Shown here: piece after piece, positions 8,342 to 15,728 of the stretch
How the letters are laid out: the number at the start of each line of letters is the position of its first letter
Position numbering within the stretch: the first letter of the stretch is position 1
Assembly (NCBI GenBank): GCA_002412495.1
Contig: DHVE01000032.1
Span: 455 to 20,058, forward strand
DNA from: Betaproteobacteria bacterium UBA5216
GTDB lineage: Bacteria > Pseudomonadota > Gammaproteobacteria > Burkholderiales > SG8-41
Direction of reading: 5' to 3'
DNA: 19,604 nucleotides
Notes under the pieces: model-generated
Database searches by the model: none
What the model saw: the letters and a program-made list of their open reading frames with translations, nothing else
What the model was told of the DNA's origin: nothing
Made by a program: the position numbers and the translations under genes

Positions 8342-9322
8342 TTATTCGGGCTTGATGCCCGCCGCGCGCACGAGTTTTCCCCAGCGCGGCAAATCGATCT
8401 TGATGCGCTCGGCGAATTGTTCCGGCGTGTTGAGCACCGGCTCCATGCCCTGGCTTTGCAGGCGTTGCGAGACGTCCTTGTCACCGATGGTTTTGACCAG
8501 CGTGGCGTGCAGGCGCGTGATGACCTCGCGTGGCGTGGCGGCGGGCGCGACAATGCCGAACCACGAACTGGCTTCGTAGCCGGGCACGCCGGATTCGGCG
8601 ACGGTGGGCAGTTCGGGCAGCAAAGGCGTGCGCGTACTTGAACCCACCGCCAGCACGCGTATTCTGCCGGCCTTGGCGTGCGGTAGCGAGGTCAGCACCG
8701 GGTCATACATCAGCGCGGTTTCGCCACCGAGCAGACTGATCATCGCCGGCGCGACGCCCTTGTACGGGATGTGCAGAAAATTCACGCCCGCCATGCTTTT
8801 CAGCATTTCGACGCCGAGATGTGAAACGGAACCCGCGCCCGCCGTACCGAAGGTCAGCTTGCCGGGATTGGCTTTCGCCAGTGCGATCAGTTCCTTGATG
8901 GTGCGCGCCGGTATCGAGGGATGTACATCGATGACAAAAGGGCTCGCGGTCAGCATGGTGACCGGCGCAAAATCGCGCACGGGGTCATAGCCGATTTTCG
9001 CGTAGAGATGCGGCACCACGCACAGGGTCGCCATGCTGCCCAGCGCCAGCGTATAGCCATCGGGTGCTGATTTCGCGACGTATTCGGTGCCGATGGTGCC
9101 GCTGGCGCCAGTGCGTTGTTCCACCACGACTGCGCTGCCGAACGCTTCGGTGAGTTTTTGCGCGGCCAGGCGCGCGTTGAAATCGACTGCCGCGCCAGCC
9201 GCTGAACCCGCGATGATGCGCACGGTTTTGACGGGGTAGCTGATCGCGCGATCCTGCGCGGGCGCGTGCGCGTTAAACAGTGCGAGTGTCGCACCGTAAA
9301 TGCAATGCGTCGTAAATTTCAT
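8342..9322 (-). CDS. Bug-5: divergent TctC/Bug-family periplasmic solute-binding protein
   Basis: A complete 326-residue Bug protein: signal peptide at about 1-22 (ending APA before QDRAISYP), then YPVKTVRI, QRTGASGTIG, APDGYTLALG, IGYDP, HLGVEMLK and IPYKGVAPAM. The usual glycine-rich ligand loop is changed to AAGAAVDFNAR (41-51): the Pro and one Gly are lost while the Asp remains, which suggests altered ligand binding. It follows PrpD-4 by 28 bp. No ribosome-binding site is visible ahead of the ATG; instead an AT-rich hairpin fills the gap. Family is certain, ligand unknown. Confidence 0.91.
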   Translation of the reverse strand: MKFTTHCIYGATLALFNAHAPAQDRAISYPVKTVRIIAGSAAGAAVDFNARLAAQKLTEAFGSAVVVEQRTGASGTIGTEYVAKSAPDGYTLALGSMATLCVVPHLYAKIGYDPVRDFAPVTMLTASPFVIDVHPSIPARTIKELIALAKANPGKLTFGTAGAGSVSHLGVEMLKSMAGVNFLHIPYKGVAPAMISLLGGETALMYDPVLTSLPHAKAGRIRVLAVGSSTRTPLLPELPTVAESGVPGYEASSWFGIVAPAATPREVITRLHATLVKTIGDKDVSQRLQSQGMEPVLNTPEQFAERIKIDLPRWGKLVRAAGIKPE

Positions 9323-9325
9323 AAT

Positions 9326-9350
9326 ATAAACAATCGCTTATGTTGTTTAT
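9326..9350. promoter_or_regulatory. AT-rich inverted repeat between PrpD-4 and Bug-5
   Basis: ATAAACAA (9326-9333) and TTGTTTAT (9343-9350) are perfect 8-base complements around a 9-base loop, filling nearly the whole 28-bp gap. In the leftward transcript it lies between the PrpD-4 stop and the Bug-5 ATG, in place of a ribosome-binding site. It could be an operator, an RNA hairpin that sets Bug-5 translation, or chance in an AT-rich gap. Confidence 0.4.
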
Positions 9351-10694
9351 TCAAGGGGCGAGGGTTTTGCAAAACGCAGCGGCGTCCGGGCACGCTTCCA
9401 TCTGCCAGCATTGCGCCAGTAGCTGCTCGGCTTTGTCACGCGTGTAAACGGTTTGCAGCTGGCCGCGTGTTTTTTGGCTGATGTCGTCATCGTTCAACGG
9501 ACGCGCCACGCTGCCGCGGCAATGCAATTCGCTGGCTTCCAGCACCGTGCCGTTTTTCAGCGTGACCCGCACGTGCGCGGCTTCGCGTCCCACCGTGTCG
9601 TCATTGGTGAACGTCACTTTTCGGCGCAATGCGCCGATCGCGGGATCGCGCACCACTGCGTTGGAAACTTCCGCGATGCCCGCGGCCTGGTAAACCAGCG
9701 TTGCCACCGCCCAGTGTTGCAGGCTGACCAGCGCCTGACCGCGGTCTTTCGGGTCGGGCAGATTGGTGAGTTTTGCCGCCAGCGGATTGAGCCGCATCGC
9801 AATGCTTTCGATTTGCGCGGCATCAAACGCGGGTTGCTTCACGATCTCCAGACACGCATCGACAATCGGATGGATCACCACGCCGGACGGATACGGTTTG
9901 TAGGCGAGCGTTGACATCTCGAAGGTGTCACCGAGGCCCACCATGGCGGCTGCAAAATTAGGCTGCTGCGCAAACGACACGGCAAATCCTTTGGCGCCTT
10001 CGATCATCGTGTCCGAGCATTCGAAATTGCGCGCAGCGAGCAGTGCCGCCGTCAGTCCGCACCGCGCGGCGTGGCCGGGGGTAAAGTGGCTGCCCATGGT
10101 GGATTGCGCTTCACGCAGTCCGCTCGATTGATTGGCGGCGAGACCCATGGCGGTTGCCATATGGGATTCATCGAGGTGCAAAACTTTTCCGGCGGCAACG
10201 GCTGCGCCGATGCAGCCGACCAGACCCTGAATCGACAAGCCCACCGCGCTGGCCGCCGGCGGCACGCACAGAATGTTGCCCACGCGGCACTGGATTTCGA
10301 CGCCCAGTATCAGCGCGTGCAGCAAATCCTTGCCCGACACCGGCTGGCGTTCGCAAAGCGCCAGCAACGCGGCTGCCACCGGGCTGGTGGGATGCGCCAC
10401 CGTGGCAAAGTGTGTGTCGTTAAAGGCGAGGGCGGCGGAACTCATCGAGTTGATGAACGCGGCGTTCAGGGCGTCCAGCCGTTCGCGGCGGCCGACAATC
10501 GTGGCGGCGGGCGCGCCATTGAACTCCGCGAAAAAGCCCAGCATCGACTCGACATCGTCTTCGCGCGAGCCGCCCGCCGCGCAGCCGATGTAATTCACAA
10601 ACGCGCGCAGGCCTTCGTGGCGCACCGCGCCGGGCAGATCTTCGTAACGGGACGCGCATACATAACGGGACAGTGTTCGGGTGAGGTCTTTCAA
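9351..10694 (-). CDS. PrpD-4: MmgE/PrpD-family protein with substituted active-site residues
   Basis: A 447-residue MmgE/PrpD protein of the same subtype as PrpD-1 (FNDTH, HPTSP, KPYPSGVVIHP all present: D93, H101). Start is TTG at 10692-10694, preceded by AGGAG with eight bases spacing; the product then begins MKDLTRTLSRY, matching the N-terminus of PrpD-1. The in-frame extension to 11411 is antisense to the SDR gene and is rejected. Odd points: the position of the conserved WHxTG histidine is a Ser (S154 in GLSIQG), and the conserved lysine of MxKxxH is also Ser (S202 in MGSHFTPGHAA). The fold is intact but the chemistry probably differs from PrpD-1 to -3. It is followed by Bug-5. Confidence 0.87.
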   Translation of the reverse strand: MKDLTRTLSRYVCASRYEDLPGAVRHEGLRAFVNYIGCAAGGSREDDVESMLGFFAEFNGAPAATIVGRRERLDALNAAFINSMSSAALAFNDTHFATVAHPTSPVAAALLALCERQPVSGKDLLHALILGVEIQCRVGNILCVPPAASAVGLSIQGLVGCIGAAVAAGKVLHLDESHMATAMGLAANQSSGLREAQSTMGSHFTPGHAARCGLTAALLAARNFECSDTMIEGAKGFAVSFAQQPNFAAAMVGLGDTFEMSTLAYKPYPSGVVIHPIVDACLEIVKQPAFDAAQIESIAMRLNPLAAKLTNLPDPKDRGQALVSLQHWAVATLVYQAAGIAEVSNAVVRDPAIGALRRKVTFTNDDTVGREAAHVRVTLKNGTVLEASELHCRGSVARPLNDDDISQKTRGQLQTVYTRDKAEQLLAQCWQMEACPDAAAFCKTLAP

Positions 10695-10808
10695 GGGAAG
10701 CACTCCTGCGGGTAGGTGATGCGCGTCGGGGATGGTTTCGGATATAGTTGTTGTGCATGGCACTCTAAGTTCTGCGCACAGAATAATCAATCTCACGGAA
10801 TACACGGT

Positions 10809-11582
10809 ATGGAACTCAATCTGAAAGGACGCACGGCGCTGATCACCGGCGCATCGCGCGGCATCGGTTTCGGCGCGGCACTGCACCTCGCGGCGGAAGG
10901 CTGCCATCTGCATCTTGCCTCGCGCAACGCCGCCGATCTTGAAGCCGCGCGCAAACGAATTACCGGCGCGCATCCGGTCAATGTCACGATACACGCGCTC
11001 GATCTGTCGCGCGAGGAAAACATGCTCAAGCTGGCGCGGGCCTGCGGGCCGGTGGATATTTTGATCAACAACGCGGGGGCGATTCCGCATGCGCCGATCT
11101 CGGCCTTCGATGACAAATCCTGGAAGGAAGGATGGGATTTGAAAGTGTTCGGTTTTATCAATCTCACGCGCGAGGTGTATCGCGAGATGTGCGCCAGCAG
11201 GCGCGGCGTGATCATCAATATCGCGGGGCTGGCGGGGGAGCGTCCCACCGCAAACTACATCGCGGGCAGCATGGGCAATGCCGCGCTGATGGCGATGTCG
11301 CGCGCGTTGGGCGCGGAAGGCGTGGGGCATGGCGTCCGGGTGATCGCGGTCAACCCGGGCGGTATCGCCACCGAGCGCCAGACGGAATCGCTCAAGGCGC
11401 GCGCGAAACACAAGTTCGGCGACGAAAGCCGTTGGGAAGAATTTGCCACCAATCGCCCGATCAAGCGCCTGGGCACCGTGGCCGAAATTGCCGATGTGAT
11501 TGTGTTTTTATGCTCGGACCGTGCCAGCTACATCAGCGGCACGGTGATCACGGTGGATGCGGGGGCGAGCGTGGCGATCTGA
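10809..11582 (+). CDS. Short-chain dehydrogenase/reductase (SDR) with atypical catalytic tetrad
   Basis: A 257-residue classical-length SDR. The nucleotide-binding TGASRGIG (13-20), NNAG (87-90), VNPGG (181-185) and the C-terminal YISGTVITVDAG are all present, so it should bind NAD(P)(H). The catalytic region is unusual: the conserved Ser-Ser after NI is Ala-Gly (139-140), and the YxxxK motif reads YIAGS (Y150, S154), so the catalytic Lys is replaced. The start at 10809 gives MELNLKGRTALIT directly before the first strand; earlier ATGs only add an unrelated leader. Monocistronic, divergent from PrpD-4 across 114 bp and convergent with Bug-6 (12-bp gap). The substrate is unknown; an oxidoreductase with modified chemistry is more likely than a standard ketoreductase. 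Confidence 0.88.
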   Translation: MELNLKGRTALITGASRGIGFGAALHLAAEGCHLHLASRNAADLEAARKRITGAHPVNVTIHALDLSREENMLKLARACGPVDILINNAGAIPHAPISAFDDKSWKEGWDLKVFGFINLTREVYREMCASRRGVIINIAGLAGERPTANYIAGSMGNAALMAMSRALGAEGVGHGVRVIAVNPGGIATERQTESLKARAKHKFGDESRWEEFATNRPIKRLGTVAEIADVIVFLCSDRASYISGTVITVDAGASVAI

Positions 11583-11594
11583 ACGCCGAGGGCC

Positions 11595-12569
11595 TCAGTC
11601 TGCTTTCAACCCCGTTTGCTTCACGACGCGCGCCCAGTTTGCCAGTTCGGTTTTGATCAGTGTCAGCAGCCGCTCGGGGTTGCCTCCCGCGGGTATCAGG
11701 CCCTCGGCGGCGATGCGTTGCGCGAACTCCGGCTCCTTGATGATGGCGTTAATATCCGCATTGAGCTTGTCTACGACAGACTGCGGCAATCCCCTCGGGC
11801 CGAGCATTCCGTGCCAGTTGTTCACTTCTATTTCAAAACCGGATTCGAATAGCGTCGGTATGTCCGGCAATGGCGCAATGCGCTTGGGTGCGGTGACTGC
11901 AATCGCGTTGAGCCGGCCGAATTTCAGGTGCGGCACCGCGCTGGCAACGGCCGCCAGCGTCAATTGCACGTGGCCCGCCATGGTATCGACGACGGATTGG
12001 CCGGTTCCTTTGTACGGCACATGCACGAGCTTGATGCCGGCAAGCATCGAGAACCATTCAGACGACAGATGCGTGATGCTGCCTTGCCCGCTGGTGGCAT
12101 AGGCGATCTGCCGCGGCCGGCTTTTTGCCAGTGCGACGAACTGCTTGACGTTGCGCGCGGGCAGGGAGGGGTGAACCACCATCACGAACGGGCCGTCGTC
12201 GGCGCGGATGATGGGCGTGATATCGGCCAGCGGGTCGTAGCGCAGATTGTACAAATTGGGTGATACGGTATATGTCACGCCGGTAACCAGCAGCGTGTAG
12301 CCGTCGGCGGGTGATTTCAGTGCGACTTCAGTGCCGATGGTGCTGCCCGCCCCCGCGCGATTTTCCACTACGAACTGCTGTCCCGGTACGGACGAAAGCT
12401 TGGCCGCAAGCAGGCGGGCGATCAAATCAGTACCGCCGCCCGGTGAAAACGGCACGATGACGCGCACGGGTTTTACGGGGTAGGGCTGCTGAGCGTGGGC
12501 CGTTACCGCGCTGACGGCCATCAGCACTGCGGCGGCACCGCGCAGCACGTTTGGCAAATTGGCCGTCAT
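11595..12569 (-). CDS. Bug-6: TctC/Bug-family periplasmic solute-binding protein
   Basis: A complete 324-residue Bug protein with signal peptide (residues 1-26, ending AHA before QQPYPVKPVR), PGGGTDLIAR at 43-52, NRAGAGSTIG, PADGYTLL, LRYDP, HLSSEWFS and VPYKGTGQSV. ATG at 12567-12569 starts two bases after the TAA stop of the TauD-like gene, the same tight junction as PrpD-1/Bug-1, so production is coupled to the dioxygenase. An in-frame extension into the dioxygenase gene is rejected. Pairing with an oxygenase suggests that the ligand may be its substrate or product, but this is inference. Confidence 0.92.
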   Translation of the reverse strand: MTANLPNVLRGAAAVLMAVSAVTAHAQQPYPVKPVRVIVPFSPGGGTDLIARLLAAKLSSVPGQQFVVENRAGAGSTIGTEVALKSPADGYTLLVTGVTYTVSPNLYNLRYDPLADITPIIRADDGPFVMVVHPSLPARNVKQFVALAKSRPRQIAYATSGQGSITHLSSEWFSMLAGIKLVHVPYKGTGQSVVDTMAGHVQLTLAAVASAVPHLKFGRLNAIAVTAPKRIAPLPDIPTLFESGFEIEVNNWHGMLGPRGLPQSVVDKLNADINAIIKEPEFAQRIAAEGLIPAGGNPERLLTLIKTELANWARVVKQTGLKAD

Positions 12570-12571
12570 GC

Positions 12572-13474
12572 TTATGCCACCGCCGCTGCGCTGGCAGGCG
12601 ACGCTGCTTTTACCGTGTCGTCGTAGTATCGCCCGATCGGCTCGCCGAGCAGCGCCGTGCGCAGCATGTAGCGGATTTTCGAGCGGTCGTAATTGGGCAC
12701 GGCGATATGCATGGTGCAACGATTGTCCCAGATCAGCAGATCGTGCAGGCTCCACTGATGCCGGTAGGTGAACTCAAGCGAAGTAGCGTGCTGATTCAGA
12801 AACGCGAGTATCGGCGCGCTCTCGGCTTCGGTCATACCGACAAAAGAACGGATGCGCTGGCCAACGAACAACGATTTGCGACCGGTCTCGGGATGCGTCT
12901 GAATCACCTTGTGCACGACTGGCGGATTGATTCTTTTCATCGCGGCGACTTTTTCCGGATCGCGCTTGTCGAGCCCCTTGATCAGCGAAACGTCGTGGAT
13001 GGCCTCGAGCTTTTCGAGGAACTCGCGCAGCGTGGGACTGAGCGCTTCGCAGGCCAGATACTGATTGCTGAAAATGGTGTCGCCGCCGACCGGAGGCTTT
13101 TCCTGACACCACAGAAACGACGCCTTGGTGGGACGCAACGTGTAGGTGCGATCCGCGTGCCAACTGGTGCCCGCCGTGGCGGTTTCGGATGGTTTGCCGC
13201 CCATCGGCTTGTTGGTGACGATCAGCATTTCCTTGTGATCGGGATGGCGATAGTACGGCGCGGCCTCGTTGGGATCGACATCGCCGAAGCAGGCGGTAAA
13301 ACGAATCTGCTGTTCCGGCGTCAATTCCTGCTTGGGAAACACCAGCACCAGATGCTTGTGCCAGGCATCCATGATCTGTTGCCGCGCGGCGTCGCTCAAG
13401 GGTTCGCGCAGATCGATGCCGGTGATTTCCGCGCCCAGCGCATAGCCGCGTGGCGTGACTGTGATGGTTTGCAT
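12572..13474 (-). CDS. TauD/TfdA-family Fe(II)/2-oxoglutarate-dependent dioxygenase
   Basis: A 300-residue non-haem iron dioxygenase. Iron ligands are visible as H106 and D108 (WHADRTY) and the distal H256 (NRCTMHIAVP); R268 and R272 (IRYMLRT) match the arginines that bind 2-oxoglutarate in TauD. Family members hydroxylate a substrate using O2 and 2-oxoglutarate, for example taurine or 2,4-D, often releasing a leaving group. ATG at 13472-13474 has AAGGGGA upstream. It leads a two-gene leftward operon with Bug-6 and is divergent from the PQQ dehydrogenase. No sulfonate transporter or sulfur genes are near, so taurine is not specially favoured. The substrate is unknown. Confidence 0.9.
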   Translation of the reverse strand: MQTITVTPRGYALGAEITGIDLREPLSDAARQQIMDAWHKHLVLVFPKQELTPEQQIRFTACFGDVDPNEAAPYYRHPDHKEMLIVTNKPMGGKPSETATAGTSWHADRTYTLRPTKASFLWCQEKPPVGGDTIFSNQYLACEALSPTLREFLEKLEAIHDVSLIKGLDKRDPEKVAAMKRINPPVVHKVIQTHPETGRKSLFVGQRIRSFVGMTEAESAPILAFLNQHATSLEFTYRHQWSLHDLLIWDNRCTMHIAVPNYDRSKIRYMLRTALLGEPIGRYYDDTVKAASPASAAAVA

Positions 13475-13567
13475 GTGGATCCCCTTCTGAATCGGATCAA
13501 GCTATTTTACGCACAGGCACATGCAAATGCAGCGCGCGCAAAATGGCAGCCGATTCAAGGTTCGGAT

Positions 13568-13589
13568 TGCCGTTAGAATAGCAACGGCA
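13568..13589. promoter_or_regulatory. Inverted repeat in the TauD / PQQ-dehydrogenase divergent gap
   Basis: TGCCGTT (13568-13574) and AACGGCA (13583-13589) are perfect complements separated by eight bases, in the 210-bp gap between the two divergent genes. The spacing resembles a dimeric regulator operator. No clear promoter hexamers could be assigned around it. Confidence 0.35.
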
Positions 13590-13684
13590 CTGGTATTTGA
13601 TATCACACTGCGGATTCCACAATGAGAAAAACGTACTGAGCAACACGGGATACGCGTTTTCAAACACTACTTGGGAGAGTAACC

Positions 13685-15358
13685 ATGAATCGACTGATAA
13701 CCGCCGTGCTCGGCGCTGCGCTAAGCGCCACGGTTTACGCACAAACCGCGAGCGAATTGCTGAACGACGGCAAGAACCCCGACAACATCACGACCCAGGG
13801 CATGGGTTATGCCCTGCATCGCTACAGCGCGCTCAATCAGATCAATAAAAACAACATCAAGCGGCTGGTGCCCGTGTGGAGCTACAGCACGGAAAACAAT
13901 TTTGGCGAGCAGGCGCAACCGCTGGTTTACAACGGCGTAATGTATGTCACCAATGCGCGATGGACCTCCGCCATAGATGTTGAAACCGGGCGGCAGGTGT
14001 GGCGCACGGCGGAAGAGTGGGATCCCGGCACGCCGCGCGTGGTGTGCTGCGGATTGTCCAACAAGGGCGCGGCCATCTATAACGGCAAGTTGTATCGCCT
14101 GACGCTCGACGCGCATGTGCGCGCGCTCGATCTGAAGACCGGCAAGCAGGTGTGGAAACAAAAATTCGCGGAGTGGAAAGAAGGTTACTCCGGCATCACC
14201 GCGCCGATCATCGCCAACGGCGTATTGGTGACGGGCATGTCGGGCGCCGAATTCGGCGTGCGCGGCTTTCTGGATGGGCGGGACCCGGAGACCGGCAAAC
14301 AGTTGTGGCGCCGTTACCTCACGCCGGGGCCGGGTGAAAAAGGTCATGAAACCTGGCCGCAAAACAGCGAAGCCTACAAACGCGGCGGTGCAACGCCGTG
14401 GGGCATAGGTTCGTATGATCCGGAACTCGACTTGACCTACTGGGGCACCGGCAACGGCGGCGCGTGGAATCCGATCGAGCGGCCGGGGGACAGCCTGTAT
14501 GTGGCTTCGGTGGTTGCGGTACGACCGAAGACCGGTGAGATCGTGTGGCATTACCAATTTACACCGGGTGATCCGCTGGATTTCGACGCCATCAACGAAA
14601 ACATTCTTGCGGACATCCGGATCAACGGCAAAGTGCGCAAGGTGCTGATACACGCCGACAAAAATGCGTTTCTATACGTGATTGATCGCGCCACCGGCGA
14701 ACTGCTGGCGGCCAATGAATTTGCCCGGCAGAACTGGGCGGAACGCATCGATCTGAAAACGGGGCGTCCGGTTTTCACCGATTTGCTCAAGCGCATGCTG
14801 GCTGGCGAAGAAGTGGAGTTCTGGCCGGGGCCACGCGGCGGCAAGAATTGGGTGCCCGCGGCGTTCAATCCGCATAACGGGCTGATGTACATGAACATCG
14901 CCAATCATCCGCGCATGTTCAAGTTCGCGCCGATAGGCGAATACAAACCCGGTGAGCGTTATACCGGTGTGCAAACGCGCGTGCCGCCGCGCCGGCCGGG
15001 CGAACCCGACGGGTTTTATGTGGCCGTCGATCCGCTGACCGCGAAACCGAAATGGAAAATCCCGCTGATGGATTACATGCAGTGGGGCGGCATGCTCGCC
15101 ACGGGCGGCGGCTTGCTGTTCTCGGGCAAGCAAACCGGCGAAGTGGTGGCCATCGACGCCGACAACGGCAACATGCTGTGGAAGTACCAGACGGGCTCCG
15201 CGATCAACGCGCCCGCGGTGACGTTCACGCACAAGGGCCGGCAATACGTGACGGTGTTGTCAGGCCGCGGTGGCGGTGCGATCAACGTCAACGGCGAACT
15301 GCGCGACGCCGTGCCGCTGGGCGGCATGGTGTGGACGTTTGCGTTGTTGCCGGAGTAA
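13685..15358 (+). CDS. PQQ-dependent (quinoprotein) alcohol dehydrogenase, DFD-type
   Basis: A 557-residue secreted beta-propeller dehydrogenase that oxidises alcohols in the periplasm using PQQ. Signal peptide residues 1-19 (VYA before QTASE). Several W-type propeller repeats are visible (AIDVETGRQVW, ALDLKTGKQVW, ETGKQLW, KTGEIVW, AIDADNGNMLW). The adjacent cysteines C121-C122 in VVCCG form the family's ring disulfide; E189 and N257 match metal ligands; the catalytic Asp is D299 with a further Asp two residues on (D299-F300-D301), the DxD pattern linked to lanthanide-dependent enzymes such as XoxF and ExaF. No cytochrome c domain is fused. GGGAG precedes the ATG by about seven bases. No PQQ synthesis or cytochrome gene is nearby, so these must be elsewhere. 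The alcohol substrate is unknown. Confidence 0.93.
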   Translation: MNRLITAVLGAALSATVYAQTASELLNDGKNPDNITTQGMGYALHRYSALNQINKNNIKRLVPVWSYSTENNFGEQAQPLVYNGVMYVTNARWTSAIDVETGRQVWRTAEEWDPGTPRVVCCGLSNKGAAIYNGKLYRLTLDAHVRALDLKTGKQVWKQKFAEWKEGYSGITAPIIANGVLVTGMSGAEFGVRGFLDGRDPETGKQLWRRYLTPGPGEKGHETWPQNSEAYKRGGATPWGIGSYDPELDLTYWGTGNGGAWNPIERPGDSLYVASVVAVRPKTGEIVWHYQFTPGDPLDFDAINENILADIRINGKVRKVLIHADKNAFLYVIDRATGELLAANEFARQNWAERIDLKTGRPVFTDLLKRMLAGEEVEFWPGPRGGKNWVPAAFNPHNGLMYMNIANHPRMFKFAPIGEYKPGERYTGVQTRVPPRRPGEPDGFYVAVDPLTAKPKWKIPLMDYMQWGGMLATGGGLLFSGKQTGEVVAIDADNGNMLWKYQTGSAINAPAVTFTHKGRQYVTVLSGRGGGAINVNGELRDAVPLGGMVWTFALLPE

Positions 15359-15465
15359 GAGGCGGTTTACGTGCGTAGCATGCTTGCGTACGGCGTTTGG
15401 CCATGCACGGATTGTAGCGGCGCTGATTAAATCGCGAAGGTAAGCGAAAGCCCCCAAGCAATATC

Positions 15466-15490
15466 CTCTCTCCCGCCGGGCGGGAGAGGG
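15466..15490. repeat. Strong GC-rich hairpin, dispersed-repeat or terminator-like
   Basis: CTCTCCCGCC (15468-15477) and GGCGGGAGAG (15479-15488) are perfect complements, extendable by a G-T and a C-G pair, and followed by a purine-rich GGGGGGAGGG run. This pattern resembles short intergenic repeats common in proteobacterial genomes. There is no T-run, so a classical intrinsic terminator is not shown, though it lies about 110 bp after the PQQ dehydrogenase stop. Confidence 0.55.
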
Positions 15491-15698
15491 CCGGGGGGAG
15501 GGCGGCGCCGCGCCGCAACGGCCAATAAATACGCCGCCGCACCGTTGAATGGAAGCCAGCGGAAACGGCGTTGGTTTTCGCGCAGCCGCTCGGCCATACT
15601 CGCCTGCTGGCGCGCGCCAATTCCCGCGGCGCTGGCGCGTTTATTGGATCGGCCATCGCCGTTTCGCTGGCTGGCCATAGTGCTTAACTGGAGAAGTA

Positions 15699-15728
15699 TT
15701 GTGTGGCTTTTGGCATGCGCACTATACT
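15699..15728 (+). promoter_or_regulatory. Candidate promoter of the HD-GYP gene
   Basis: TATACT at 15723-15728 matches the -10 consensus at 5/6; TTGTGT at 15699-15704 is a weak -35 with 18-base spacing. The position, about 80 bp upstream of the ATG, is suitable. Confidence 0.35.

Noticed and set aside
7138..8553. 471-codon minus-strand ORF
   Set aside because: It is a shadow of PrpD-3, Bug-4 and the end of Bug-5; the real genes have signal peptides, motifs and coupled starts.
10695..11411. N-terminal extension of PrpD-4 by about 240 codons
   Set aside because: It is antisense to the SDR gene and the start at TTG 10694 has an ideal AGGAG and matches PrpD-1.
12572..13474. Taurine utilisation (tauD)
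   Set aside because: No tauABC or sulfur-starvation genes are nearby; only the superfamily can be supported.
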